Assembly (NCBI GenBank): GCA_902592965.1
Contig: CACJGL010000007.1
Span: 1 to 49,007, forward strand
DNA length: 49,007 bases
Reading direction: 5' to 3'
Source of the DNA: an uncultured Pelagibacteraceae bacterium
GTDB taxonomy: Bacteria > Pseudomonadota > Alphaproteobacteria > Pelagibacterales > Pelagibacteraceae
Numbering within the stretch: the first letter of the stretch is position 1; every line of letters starts with the position of its first letter. Made by a program: the position numbers and the translations under genes. The notes beneath the pieces are model-generated. The model searched no databases, was not told where the DNA came from, and was given only the letters and a program-made list of their open reading frames with translations. Below, one piece after another: positions 35,175 through 44,431 of the stretch.

Positions 35175-35756
35175 TCAATTACTACTTTTGTTTGATAAAT
35201 CTATTTTTTCTTTGTTCTTTTTTTCTTTTTCAATTCGTCTTTTGGCTTTCTCTAATGCATTAAGCAATTCCTTCTGACTAAATAAACCCATAGCAACAGG
35301 ATCTTTTGCATTAAGATTGTTATAATTCCAATAACTTTTATTTCTTATTGAACTAACAGAATTTTTTGTAACACCTACTAATTTCGCTATTTGAGAATCT
35401 TTTAATATAGAGTGATTTTTAATTAACCATAGTGCTGAGTCTGGCTTATCTTGTCTTTTTGAAAGTGGAACATATTTTTTAATTTTATTTTCTGTGTTCT
35501 TTATTTCAATTTCTTTATCTAAAATATTTAATGGCCTATTTTCATCTTTTGATGAAAGATCAATTTCTTCATTTGTGAGTTGTCCAGAAATTATTGGATT
35601 GTAACCTACAATACCTTTACCAACTTCTCCATCGGCAATCCCTTGAATTTCAACTTCATGCATTTTACAAAATGTAGCAATTTGTTTAAATGTTAGAGAT
35701 GTATTTTCTACAAGCCATACAGCAGTAGCCATTGGCATCAAAGGAGCTTTTGACAT
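35175..35756 (-). CDS. trcR: DUF1013 / TrcR-like cell-cycle transcriptional regulator
   Basis: A 193-residue protein resembling the alphaproteobacterial DUF1013 family, named TrcR in Caulobacter-type cell-cycle work. It contains two similar helix-turn-helix-like units: AVWLVENTSLTFKQIATFC (about residues 12-30) and ALWLIKNHSILKDSQIAKLV (about 108-127). A charged linker separates them and a basic coiled tail ends the protein. It overlaps rpmE by one base (TAATG-type). A role in transcription is by family; no binding site was identified. Confidence 0.8.
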   Translation of the reverse strand: MSKAPLMPMATAVWLVENTSLTFKQIATFCKMHEVEIQGIADGEVGKGIVGYNPIISGQLTNEEIDLSSKDENRPLNILDKEIEIKNTENKIKKYVPLSKRQDKPDSALWLIKNHSILKDSQIAKLVGVTKNSVSSIRNKSYWNYNNLNAKDPVAMGLFSQKELLNALEKAKRRIEKEKKNKEKIDLSNKSSN

Positions 35757-35986
35757 TAATTCTTTTTCTCAGATTTAAAGTTTTGAAATTTTTTATTGAA
35801 TTTACTAATTCTGCCTTTATCCAAAATTTTTTGCTTTCCACCTGTCCAAGCAGAATGAGATTTTGGATCGATTTCTAGTTTCAATATATCGTTTTCAGAT
35901 CCCCAGGTTGACCTTGTTTCAAATTGGGTTCCATCTGTCATTTCAACTTTAATAGTATGATATTTAGGATGTATATTTTTTTTCAT
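35756..35986 (-). CDS. rpmE: 50S ribosomal protein L31
   Basis: A 76-residue protein. [20 protein letters not shown] is the family start and [20 protein letters not shown] (about residues 36-55) is the alphaproteobacterial L31 signature. The Cys residues of zinc-type L31 are missing, so it is the zinc-independent form. It is upstream of the regulator gene and starts 34 bases after suhB. Confidence 0.93.
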   Translation of the reverse strand: MKKNIHPKYHTIKVEMTDGTQFETRSTWGSENDILKLEIDPKSHSAWTGGKQKILDKGRISKFNKKFQNFKSEKKN

Positions 35987-36020
35987 GGCAGCCTTATAGC
36001 AAAGAATATTTGAAACTCAA

Positions 36021-36767
36021 TTAAAAGTTATCAAGTTTTTTTAACATTTTTTCATATATGTTTGGGTTCCCAGCTCTTATATCAATTTTATTAATTTTGT
36101 ATTCAGATATATTGTTAACTTTTCCGCCAGCTTCCTCAATAATAATTTTTCCAGCAGCGACATCCCATAAATTTATTTCATTATGAAAATAACCGTCTAA
36201 TCTACCGCATCCTACATAAGCTAAATCCAGCGCCGCACATCCAGTATTTCTTAAATCTAGTTTTGGATAAATTGATTTTAAACCTTTGCTATTTGATGCA
36301 AATAAGCATTCATCAAGACTTAATTTATTAGAGACTCTAATTCTATTATTATTAAGAAACGATCCGCTATTTTTTTCAGCATAAAATACTTCATTTTTTA
36401 TAGGGTCAAAAATTAAGCCAGTTATAATTTCATCACCAGTTTTTAAAGCTATAGAAATTGCAAAATGTGGAATTCCGTGTAAAAAATTTGTTGTCCCATC
36501 AATTGGATCTATAATCCAAAAAGTATCTTTATTTTTATTTAAAATTTTTCCATTTTCTTCGGTTATAAATGAATAATTTCTTTTTGATTTAGCTAATTCT
36601 TCGATCAGTATTCTTTCAACTCTTTTATCTGTTTTTGTAACAAAATCTTTTGGGCCTTTTTTTGATACTTGTAAATTTTCTAATTCCCCAAAATCTCTTA
36701 TTATAACTTTTGATGCCTTTTCACAGGCTTTTATCATTAAATTTAAATTTGGAGATATTGAATTCAT
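36021..36767 (-). CDS. suhB: Inositol monophosphatase family protein (SuhB)
   Basis: A 248-residue phosphatase. Metal ligands are in FITEENGKI (about residues 65-73) and FWIIDPIDGTTNFLHGIPHF (about 83-102), and LWDVAAGKIIIEEAGGKV (about 201-218) has the third Asp. The gene starts one base before efp's end region and its length is usual. SuhB acts on inositol phosphates and can bind ribosomal transcription complexes in E. coli. Whether this protein does both cannot be told. Confidence 0.9.
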   Translation of the reverse strand: MNSISPNLNLMIKACEKASKVIIRDFGELENLQVSKKGPKDFVTKTDKRVERILIEELAKSKRNYSFITEENGKILNKNKDTFWIIDPIDGTTNFLHGIPHFAISIALKTGDEIITGLIFDPIKNEVFYAEKNSGSFLNNNRIRVSNKLSLDECLFASNSKGLKSIYPKLDLRNTGCAALDLAYVGCGRLDGYFHNEINLWDVAAGKIIIEEAGGKVNNISEYKINKIDIRAGNPNIYEKMLKKLDNF

Positions 36768-36768
36768 C

Positions 36769-37329
36769 TTAAATTTTTTTTATGTATTCCATTGTCCTAG
36801 TATCAACAATTACAATATCTCCATTTTCTATAAAAGGAGGAACTTGAATATTTAATCCATTTTCAAGTATAGCTGGTTTATAAGATGAAGAAACTGTTTG
36901 ACCTTTTAACGCAGCATCTGTGGTTTCTATTTTACATTTTAATTGGTTTGGAAGTAAAATGCTTAAAGGATTTTCATTATGAAAGTTAATAGTTACTTCT
37001 AAGTTTTCAGTAAGCATTTTACCTTTATCGCCTATCATATCTTTACTTAAATTAATTTGCTCAAATGTTGTTGGGTTCATAAAATAAAAATCTTTTTCAT
37101 CACTATATAAGAAATTATATTTTAATTCTTCTATTGATGCTTTTTCTACAGTTTCGCTCGATCTAAATCTTTCATTAAGTTTTGTATTTTTAATTAAATT
37201 TTTCATTTCAACCTGCGCAAATGCCCCACCTTTACCAGGCTTAACATGATTTGTTTTTAATACTTCCCATAGATCGTCTTTATATTCCAATATCATGCCC
37301 ACTCTTATCTCTGTTACATTTATTTTCAT
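36769..37329 (-). CDS. efp: Elongation factor P
   Basis: A 186-residue protein with three beta-barrel domains. NHVKPGKGGAFAQVEMKNL (about residues 28-46) contains the loop Lys that is beta-lysylated or otherwise modified in many bacteria. VDTRTMEYIKKI at the end is the domain III tail. EF-P helps ribosomes make consecutive proline bonds. It overlaps the ThiE-like gene by 4 bases. No modification enzyme gene lies in this window. Confidence 0.93.
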   Translation of the reverse strand: MKINVTEIRVGMILEYKDDLWEVLKTNHVKPGKGGAFAQVEMKNLIKNTKLNERFRSSETVEKASIEELKYNFLYSDEKDFYFMNPTTFEQINLSKDMIGDKGKMLTENLEVTINFHNENPLSILLPNQLKCKIETTDAALKGQTVSSSYKPAILENGLNIQVPPFIENGDIVIVDTRTMEYIKKI

Positions 37330-37943
37330 ACTAAATTTTTTATTGCTTGGTGTGGTTTAAGCTTTTTATTATTCCAAATGTAGCTTGAAATAGCCAAAAA
37401 ATCTGCTTTATTCAACAACAGTTTTTTGTAATTTTTCTCATTAATTCCTCCAATAGCTACAACAGGTAAATTTATTAATCTTTTAATTTTATTTAAAGAT
37501 TTGATATTAGCTTTATGCGTAACTTTTTTAGTTCTGGTTTTAAAGAATGCACCTAAAGCAATATAATTTGCACCTCCTGATGAAGCAATTTTAGCTAGTC
37601 TGATCGAATTATGACAAGTAACTCCAATTATTTTATTTTTTAAAATTTTTCTTGCATCAAAAATATTCATATCTCTTTGACCCAAATGACATCCGTGTGC
37701 ATTTACTTTTAAAGCAAGATGAGGATTGTCATTAATAATTAATTTTACTTTATTTTTTTCACAAATTTGAAGTATTTTCTTTGCAATTGTAATTTTTTTT
37801 TTAATATTTTCTTTTTTAAGTCTTAATTGAAAAAATTTTACTTTTTTCGATTTAAAAACTAGATTTAAGATATTATAAAATGATTTATTTATTATTTTAT
37901 TAGGAGATATTAAATAAATAAATTTTTTATTACGAAATTTCAA
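37326..37943 (-). CDS. thiE: Thiamine-phosphate synthase-like protein
   Basis: A 205-residue TIM barrel. QLRLKK near residue 39, LIINDNPHLALKVNAHGCHL (about 69-88) followed by GQRDM, and ALGAFFKTRTKKVTHKA (about 127-143) match ThiE. VVAIGGINEKN comes near residue 165. ThiE joins the pyrimidine and thiazole phosphates into thiamine phosphate. The position between fba and efp is seen in other alphaproteobacteria. The family call is good; a thiE paralogue of other use is possible. Confidence 0.8.
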   Translation of the reverse strand: MKFRNKKFIYLISPNKIINKSFYNILNLVFKSKKVKFFQLRLKKENIKKKITIAKKILQICEKNKVKLIINDNPHLALKVNAHGCHLGQRDMNIFDARKILKNKIIGVTCHNSIRLAKIASSGGANYIALGAFFKTRTKKVTHKANIKSLNKIKRLINLPVVAIGGINEKNYKKLLLNKADFLAISSYIWNNKKLKPHQAIKNLV

Positions 37944-38940
37944 AACTTTTTGACCATTTCCCTTTTGCCGCTAAAGAACACATCTTAGCTCTATGATCAA
38001 AAATTTTCTGGGTTCCGATTATATTGTTTGTATCTTTTGACCAAAATTTTAGCGCACTTTGTTGTAGAGCTCTTCCATAAGAATAAGTCATTATAAAGTC
38101 AGTATTATTTTTGATATTTATTTGGTTAAGGTTTGCTGTTGCCTCTAATTCTGTTTGACCTCCAGAGAGAAAAGCTATGCCGGGGACTGATGAGGGTACA
38201 TTTTTTTTTAAACACTCTAATGTTAGTTCTGCTATTTCATCATTAGAGATATTTTCATTTGAATCTTTTCCTGGTAAAATCATGTTTGGTTTTAATATTG
38301 TTCCTTTTAAATCAACTTTGTTAATCTCCAACTCCTCAAAACATTTGCTTATTACTTCAGATGTTTTTGTTAAACATTCCTTAGCTGTATGATTGCCATT
38401 CATTAAAACTTCGGGTTCAATAATTGGAACCATTCCCGATTCTTGGACTAAAGCTGCATATCTAGCCAATGCATGAGCGTTAGCACTAACTGACAGTTTA
38501 CTAGGATATTTATCAGATATTATGTATACTCCTCTCCATTTTGTAAATCTTGCTCCAAGTTTATAATATTCTTTTAGTCGCTCCCTTAAACCATCTAATC
38601 CTTCAGTAATTTTTTCTTCTTTTGATCCCGCTAATATTTTGGCCCCTGTATCAACCTTAATACCAGTTAATGAACCACTTGCGTTTATTAATTCAGGTAT
38701 CATTTTTCCGGTGGAAGTTTTTTGTCTTATTGTTTCATCGTATAGTATTACTCCACCTATGCATTCTTTCATTGATAAAGATGAAAAAAGAGTTTGTCTA
38801 AAAAGCAATCTATTATTTTGGTCGGAAGGTACTTTTACTGCATCTAATCTTTTTGTCATTGTAGCTGTACTTTCATCGGCAGCCAAAATACCTTTGCCGT
38901 TTGATAATATTTGAAGAGCAATTTTGTTTAGTTCAGACAT
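37930..38940 (-). CDS. fba: Class I fructose-bisphosphate aldolase
   Basis: A 336-residue protein. KGILAADESTATMTKRL (about residues 15-31) is the class I aldolase start, ARFTKWRGVY (about 130-139) contains catalytic residues, and LKGTILKPNMILPG (about 211-224) holds the Schiff-base Lys. GIAFLSGGQTE (about 254-264) binds phosphate. It cleaves or forms fructose 1,6-bisphosphate. It overlaps thiE by 14 bases and lies next to pgk. Confidence 0.93.
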   Translation of the reverse strand: MSELNKIALQILSNGKGILAADESTATMTKRLDAVKVPSDQNNRLLFRQTLFSSLSMKECIGGVILYDETIRQKTSTGKMIPELINASGSLTGIKVDTGAKILAGSKEEKITEGLDGLRERLKEYYKLGARFTKWRGVYIISDKYPSKLSVSANAHALARYAALVQESGMVPIIEPEVLMNGNHTAKECLTKTSEVISKCFEELEINKVDLKGTILKPNMILPGKDSNENISNDEIAELTLECLKKNVPSSVPGIAFLSGGQTELEATANLNQINIKNNTDFIMTYSYGRALQQSALKFWSKDTNNIIGTQKIFDHRAKMCSLAAKGKWSKSFEIS

Positions 38941-40113
38941 TTAATTTAATGCTTTTATACCAGGGAGAACTTTGCCTTCAAGATATTCTAAAAATGCTCC
39001 ACCTGCAGTTGAAACAAAATTAAATTTGTTGTTCATATTCAGTGAATTAATGACTGCTACTGTATCTCCTCCACCAACAACTGAAAAAATATTATCTCCT
39101 TTACTTGCAATATATTTTGCTATTTCTGAGCTTCCTAATGAAAAATTTGTATTTTCAAAATAACCCAATGGTCCGTTCCACAATATGGTCGACGAATTAT
39201 CAATAATTTTTTTTATTTCAATTATAGTTTTTGATCCAACATCTAATATCATATCTTCATCCTCAATATTTTCAAAATTTTTTTCAATAGATTTGTCATT
39301 CAATCTCTTTCCAACTTTAACATCTTCAGGAAAATAAATTGTACAGCCATTTTTTTTTGCGTAAGAAAATATTTCATGAATTATGTTATCAATATTTTTT
39401 TCATATATAGATTTACCAATTTTTAAGCCTTTATATTTAAAAATATTATTAGCCATAGCACCTACTATTATAATGTTGTTAAATTTTGGTATTAAATTTT
39501 TAATTATATTAATTTTTGATGAGATTTTAGATCCACCTATTATACATGTTATAGGTTTTTTTATTTTTGACGTTATCTTGTTAAGAGCATTTACCTCAGT
39601 GTTGATTTGAATACCACAGTATGAAGGAATATATTTCGTTATTTTGGAAACTGAAGCGTGATCTCTATGAGAACATGAGAATGCATCATTAACATATATT
39701 TCACCCAAACTCGCTAATTTCTCTGAAAATTTATCATCATTTGCTTCTTCTTCGGGATAGAAACGAATATTCTCGAGCAATACTACTTCATCGTTGGAAC
39801 TTTTAAAAATATCTCTTTTATTTAATTTAAAAACATTTTCTTTTAATAGTGAAACCTGCTTTTTTATCTTCTGTTTTATACATAATGATATTGGTTCTAG
39901 TGAGAGTTCCTCAACAATTTTGCCGTTAGGTCTTCCAACATGAGATATTATTATAATTTTAGCTTTTTTTTTTACTAAAAAATTTAATGTAGGTAAAATT
40001 TTGTCAATACGATTGGTATCTGTTATTTTTCCATTTTTAATTGGTACATTTAAGTCAAGTCTTAAAATCACATTTTTATTTTCTAAATTTTTTAAGTTTT
40101 CTATAGATTTCAT
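38941..40113 (-). CDS. pgk: Phosphoglycerate kinase
   Basis: A 390-residue protein of usual length. RLDLNVPIKNGKITD (about residues 19-33) and ISHVGRPNGKI (about 56-66) bind 3-phosphoglycerate. VNDAFSCSHRDHAS (about 141-154) follows, and NGPLGYFE (about 318-325) and GGGDTVAVI (about 351-359) belong to the nucleotide domain. It catalyses ATP-linked interconversion of 1,3-bisphosphoglycerate and 3-phosphoglycerate. It overlaps gap by one base. Confidence 0.95.
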   Translation of the reverse strand: MKSIENLKNLENKNVILRLDLNVPIKNGKITDTNRIDKILPTLNFLVKKKAKIIIISHVGRPNGKIVEELSLEPISLCIKQKIKKQVSLLKENVFKLNKRDIFKSSNDEVVLLENIRFYPEEEANDDKFSEKLASLGEIYVNDAFSCSHRDHASVSKITKYIPSYCGIQINTEVNALNKITSKIKKPITCIIGGSKISSKINIIKNLIPKFNNIIIVGAMANNIFKYKGLKIGKSIYEKNIDNIIHEIFSYAKKNGCTIYFPEDVKVGKRLNDKSIEKNFENIEDEDMILDVGSKTIIEIKKIIDNSSTILWNGPLGYFENTNFSLGSSEIAKYIASKGDNIFSVVGGGDTVAVINSLNMNNKFNFVSTAGGAFLEYLEGKVLPGIKALN

Positions 40114-41120
40114 TAATTGATCTTGCTTACATACTGAGCAATATCACACATTCTATTTGAGAAACCCCATTCATTATCATACCAAGCAGAAATTTTTCCC
40201 ATTCTATTGCCTACTACATTAGTAAGTGCAGCATCTATTATTGCAGATGCATTATTGTGATTAAAATCTATTGAAACTAATTTTTCATTTGTGACATCTA
40301 AAATATTTTTAAGATTCCTCCTAGAAGCTGATGATAGCGAGTCATTCAATCTTTTAACAGAAATATTTTTTTTTACATTAAAGATAAATTCCACCAAAGA
40401 AACATTTGGCGTCGGCACTCTCATAGCAATCCCTTCTAACTTTCCTTTTAATGAAGGTATGATGTCACCTATTGATTTTGATGCACCAGTAGATGTAGGT
40501 ACTATTGATTGGCTCGCAGATCTAGCTCTTCTTGGATCTTTGTGAGAGTTATCCAATATTCTTTGATCGCTAGTATAAGCATGTATGGTTGTCATAAAAC
40601 CATTTATAATTATGAAATTTTTATTAATAACATCTGCAACAGGAGCTAAACAATTTGTTGTGCAAGAAGCTGCTGAAATAATTCTATCATTTTTATGGAT
40701 CTTCTTATGATTTACTCCAAAAACTACAGTTTTATCTGCCATTTTACATGGAGCTGATACAATAACTTTGTTTACCCCATTTTTTAAATGTGGCAGTAAT
40801 TGATGTTTAGAATTAAATTTACCTGTGCACTCGAAAACATAATCAACACCATATTTTTTCCACTTTATGTCATCAATCATAGTGTGCTGAGTGTAAGATA
40901 TTTTTTCTTTATTTATTTTTATGTAATTTTCTCCAGATTTCACTAAAGAACTAAAATTACCATGAATTGAATCATATTTTAATAAATTTGCACAAATTTC
41001 AGAGCTCGATCTATTATTAATATGTTTGATAATTATTTTACCTTTGTGATTTTCATAAATTGACCTTACAATCATTCTGCCAATTCTTCCCATGCCGTTA
41101 ATTCCAACTTTTATTGTCAT
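40113..41120 (-). CDS. gap: Glyceraldehyde-3-phosphate dehydrogenase
   Basis: A 335-residue protein. INGMGRIGRMIVRS (residues 7-20) binds the cofactor, ASCTTNCLAP (151-160) has catalytic Cys153, and the conserved WYDNEWGFSNRM lies near 312-323. The residue that normally is Asp after beta-2 is Asn36, with Arg37 following (HINNRSS), instead of the IND-type motif of NAD-specific enzymes. This could loosen cofactor choice toward NADP(H). It overlaps tkt by 4 bases. Confidence 0.95.
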   Translation of the reverse strand: MTIKVGINGMGRIGRMIVRSIYENHKGKIIIKHINNRSSSEICANLLKYDSIHGNFSSLVKSGENYIKINKEKISYTQHTMIDDIKWKKYGVDYVFECTGKFNSKHQLLPHLKNGVNKVIVSAPCKMADKTVVFGVNHKKIHKNDRIISAASCTTNCLAPVADVINKNFIIINGFMTTIHAYTSDQRILDNSHKDPRRARSASQSIVPTSTGASKSIGDIIPSLKGKLEGIAMRVPTPNVSLVEFIFNVKKNISVKRLNDSLSSASRRNLKNILDVTNEKLVSIDFNHNNASAIIDAALTNVVGNRMGKISAWYDNEWGFSNRMCDIAQYVSKIN

Positions 41121-43072
41121 TTTTTTATATAAAATTTAATTTTTTTACTAATTTTTTCACTACTTAAACCAAAATGGTCATAAACTTTTTTGTAGGGAGC
41201 GCTTTTACCAAAGTCTTCGATTGAAAAAGACAAGCCTTTTTCAATATATTTTTCCCAAGACATTTTTGATCCTGCTTCAATTGCAAAAGTGTTTTTGCAT
41301 TCTTTTAAAATTTTATTTTTATAGCTTTTGTTTTGTTTGTCAAAAATTTCTTGGCAAGGCATTGATATTACTTTTGAATAGATTTTTTGTTTGGCCAATT
41401 TATGACTAGTCTCAATTGCAAGATTGACTTCTGATCCTGAGGCTAAAATAGTTAAATTTATATTTTTTCCAGTCCTCAAAACCTCGTAAGCTCCCATAGA
41501 GCAATGATTTTTTTTGCTAAAGCTATTTCTTATGGGTTTTAAGTTTTGTCTGGTTAAGGCTAAGATACTAGGTGTATTGTTGCTCTTTAAAGCAATATCC
41601 CAACATTCAATTGTTTCAGTTTGGTCCGCCGGCCTTAACACGTTTAAATTTGGAATAGATCTTAATGCAGCAAGTTGCTCTACAGGTTGATGCGTAGGTC
41701 CATCTTCTCCTAGTCCTATCGAGTCATGTGTCATAATATAAATTACCTTCTGTTTCATTATAGCAGACAGTCTAATTGAAGGTTTGCAATAGTCTGAAAA
41801 TATTAAAAAAGTACCTCCATAAGGAATAAAATTACTATGAAGTGCTAATCCATTCATTATGCCACTCATAGCGTGCTCTCTAACACCATAGTGAATATAA
41901 TTACCATCAAAATTACTTGAATTTATAATTTTATGTAACTTAGTTTTTGTATTGTTTGATCCCGCTAAATCAGCAGAGCCACCAATTAATGTATTTCTCT
42001 CTTTTAATATAGCTGATAAAAATTCTTCTGAGGATTTTCTTGTAGCTATAGTCTTGAAATTTTTTATTGCATCTTTCTTTTGCTTTATAATTGAACTTGA
42101 GAACTTATTTGTTGTAATACTTTTAAATTTTAGTTTATTTTTACTAAAAGTTTTATTCCATTTTTTTTCTCTTTTAATTCCTTTTTCTCCGATTTTCCTC
42201 CAATTTGTTAAAATTTTTTGAGGTATTTTAAATGGTTTATAATCCCAACCCAATTTTTTTCTAACTAACTTAATTTCATCTGTTCCAAGAGGACTTCCGT
42301 GAGCAGAGGCCTTTCCACTTTTGTTTGGAGATCCAAATCCTATTTGTGTTTTACACGAAATCACAGTTGGTTTTTTTGATGTTTGCGCTTTTTTTAACGC
42401 ATTGTAAATTTCTCTGTAATTATGCCCATTGATTAAAACATAATTCCATCCATAGCTTTTAAATCTTTTTTTATAATCGTCTGAGACTGCTAAACTAGTG
42501 GGACCATCTATTGAAATAGAATTATTATCAAAAAGCATTATAAGATTATTAAGTTTAAGATGACCAGCTAGACTCATTGCTTCATGGCTAATTCCTTCCA
42601 TAAGGCAACCATCACCAGCCAAAACATAAGTTTTGTGATTTATTATATTATTTCCTAATTTATTTTTTAAAATCTTTTCTGCAATTGCGAAACCCACAGA
42701 ATTTGCAATTCCTTGACCTAAGGGACCAGTGGTTGTTTCAATGCCTGAGTTTGCGTGATACTCTGGGTGTCCAGCACAAATTGAATTTAATTGTCTAAAT
42801 TTTTTAATGTCATTAATTGATACACTTTTATATCCAGTTAGATACAAAAGCGAGTAAAGCAACATTGATCCGTGTCCAGCCGACAAAATAAATCTATCTC
42901 TATTAAGCCAGTTTGGATTTTTTGGATTAAATTTTAGGAAATACTTAAATAAAACTGTTGCAACATCAGCCATACCCATCGGCATACCTGGGTGACCAGA
43001 ATTTGCGTTTTGAACTGCATCCATTGATAAAAAACGAATAGCATTTGATAAATTTTTTTCTATATTTTTCAA
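41117..43072 (-). CDS. tkt: Transketolase
   Basis: A 651-residue thiamine-diphosphate enzyme starting at TTG, which gives the usual N-terminus with AIRFLSMDAVQNANSGHPGM (residues 11-30). GDGCLMEGISHEAMSLAG (about 153-170) is the ThDP and metal motif. The Pyr domain has YGVREHAMSGIMNGLALH (about 398-415) with the catalytic Glu. It swaps two-carbon units in the pentose phosphate pathway and is the first gene of the gap-pgk-fba operon. It supplies sedoheptulose 7-phosphate precursors also used for heptose. Confidence 0.95.
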   Translation of the reverse strand: MKNIEKNLSNAIRFLSMDAVQNANSGHPGMPMGMADVATVLFKYFLKFNPKNPNWLNRDRFILSAGHGSMLLYSLLYLTGYKSVSINDIKKFRQLNSICAGHPEYHANSGIETTTGPLGQGIANSVGFAIAEKILKNKLGNNIINHKTYVLAGDGCLMEGISHEAMSLAGHLKLNNLIMLFDNNSISIDGPTSLAVSDDYKKRFKSYGWNYVLINGHNYREIYNALKKAQTSKKPTVISCKTQIGFGSPNKSGKASAHGSPLGTDEIKLVRKKLGWDYKPFKIPQKILTNWRKIGEKGIKREKKWNKTFSKNKLKFKSITTNKFSSSIIKQKKDAIKNFKTIATRKSSEEFLSAILKERNTLIGGSADLAGSNNTKTKLHKIINSSNFDGNYIHYGVREHAMSGIMNGLALHSNFIPYGGTFLIFSDYCKPSIRLSAIMKQKVIYIMTHDSIGLGEDGPTHQPVEQLAALRSIPNLNVLRPADQTETIECWDIALKSNNTPSILALTRQNLKPIRNSFSKKNHCSMGAYEVLRTGKNINLTILASGSEVNLAIETSHKLAKQKIYSKVISMPCQEIFDKQNKSYKNKILKECKNTFAIEAGSKMSWEKYIEKGLSFSIEDFGKSAPYKKVYDHFGLSSEKISKKIKFYIKK

Positions 43073-43124
43073 AAAGTATCCTATCTAGACTTAGGTGAAT
43101 CAATTTATTAATATAGATATATAT

Positions 43125-43448
43125 ATGAAAAACATTGATGAAAAAGAAGAAAAATTAGAAGATGCTTTAAAAAAATTAAGAGAGATATACATTCAGGATA
43201 ATAAAGAACTAAATAAAGTTGCAATTTTAAAAGATCAAAAAAATCAATTAGAAATTGAAAAAAATCAAATAACCAAATCTTTACAAAGTTTAGAAGAAGA
43301 AAACTTAAAACTTAAAAGTCAAATAAATGAATTAAGAAAGGATTACGAAAAATCAAAAAAAAAAGAAAATCAATTTACTGAAAAAATTGATGAATTAAAT
43401 CAAGAAACAGATAATTTATTGGAAGAAATAGATAAATGGCAAATGTAA
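43125..43448 (+). CDS. Coiled-coil protein, DUF4164-like
   Basis: About 107 residues from the ATG at 43125; a GTG at 43095 is also in frame and would add ten residues. It is almost entirely a Glu- and Lys-rich coiled coil. In other alphaproteobacteria a small DUF4164 coiled-coil gene lies between tkt and zapA, so the position supports the family. It overlaps zapA by 13 bases. A role with ZapA in division is plausible but not shown. Confidence 0.65.
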   Translation: MKNIDEKEEKLEDALKKLREIYIQDNKELNKVAILKDQKNQLEIEKNQITKSLQSLEEENLKLKSQINELRKDYEKSKKKENQFTEKIDELNQETDNLLEEIDKWQM

Positions 43449-43879
43449 ATATAAAATTTAATGGGAAAGAATATTTGTTATCCTGTGAAGACGGTCAAGA
43501 GGAACATTTGGAAGAATTATCCTTAAATTTAAATAAAAAATTTAATGATTTAAAATTTGATCTAGGAAACATTGGAGAGAATAAATTATTATTAATATCT
43601 TCTATCAAAGTTATGGATGAGTATTTTGAAACAAAAAAAAAAGTTGATGTACAAAAAAAAGAGCTTCAAGCAATAAAAGAAAAGTTTAAAGAATTAAAAT
43701 CTTTAGTTTACAAGTACAAATATAGCAAAGAAAATGAAATTAAAAATTTGAGTTCAACTCAAGAAGAACTTATTAATGATATTGAGAGATATAAAATAAG
43801 TTATGAAAATTTAATCGACAAAGTAACATTAGAAATTGAAGACTTTGTCAAAAAAAATAATTCAAACACTTCCGTTTGA
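43436..43879 (+). CDS. zapA: Cell division protein ZapA
   Basis: A 147-residue protein. ANVNIKFNGKEYLLSCEDGQ at residues 2-21 is the ZapA globular start, followed by an EEHLEELSLNLNKKF segment, and a long coiled coil over about residues 65-140. ZapA cross-links FtsZ filaments. Here the tail is longer than in E. coli. Fau overlaps or follows at once. Confidence 0.85.
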   Translation: MANVNIKFNGKEYLLSCEDGQEEHLEELSLNLNKKFNDLKFDLGNIGENKLLLISSIKVMDEYFETKKKVDVQKKELQAIKEKFKELKSLVYKYKYSKENEIKNLSSTQEELINDIERYKISYENLIDKVTLEIEDFVKKNNSNTSV

Positions 43880-43889
43880 CAAAATCCCA

Positions 43890-44429
43890 GTGTCAAAATT
43901 TAAATTAAGAAAAAAAATTATTAATATTAGAAAAAAAAAATATTTTGAAATCAGAATAGACAGTAATTTTATCGATAATTTTCGTAATAAATTTAATTTA
44001 TCAAAAAATAAAATTATTGGAGGATATTTTCCAATAAATTTTGAATTTGATTGTTTGCAAATCTTAAAAAAATTTTATGATAACGGTTATAGTATTTCGT
44101 TACCAATTATAAAAAAAAATAATCAAATGGATTTTTATAAATGGACTCCAGATGACCCTTTGAAAATAAGCTCATTAGGAATTCCTCAGCCACCAAAAAT
44201 AAAAAAAGTATACCCAGATTATATATTTGTACCAATAGTCGCTTATGACAAATACAGGAATAGAATTGGCTATGGTGGTGGTTTTTACGATAGATATTTA
44301 GAAAAAATTTCCAAAATTAAAAAATTCACAACAATTGGTCTGGCTTTTTCACATCAAAAAGTTAAAAAAATTTATATTGAAAGTTTTGATAGAAAATTAA
44401 ATTTAATTCTAACAGAAAAATTAATGTAA
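43890..44429 (+). CDS. fau: 5-formyltetrahydrofolate cyclo-ligase
   Basis: About 179 residues from the GTG at 43890. An ATG at 43836 would add 18 residues and overlap zapA by 44 bases. KFKLRKKIINIRKK is the usual basic start, GGYFPINFEFD lies near residue 45, and FVPIVAYDKYRNRIGYGGGF (about 114-133) followed by YDRYL is the family signature that binds folate and ATP. It converts 5-formyl- to 5,10-methenyltetrahydrofolate. It is 2 bases from the next gene. Confidence 0.88.
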   Translation: MSKFKLRKKIINIRKKKYFEIRIDSNFIDNFRNKFNLSKNKIIGGYFPINFEFDCLQILKKFYDNGYSISLPIIKKNNQMDFYKWTPDDPLKISSLGIPQPPKIKKVYPDYIFVPIVAYDKYRNRIGYGGGFYDRYLEKISKIKKFTTIGLAFSHQKVKKIYIESFDRKLNLILTEKLM

Positions 44430-44431
44430 AA

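Noticed and set aside
43075-43103. TTGATT-N17-GATACT as a promoter for tkt on the minus strand
   Set aside because: The spacing is good, but transcription would begin inside the tkt start codon region, which would remove the start.
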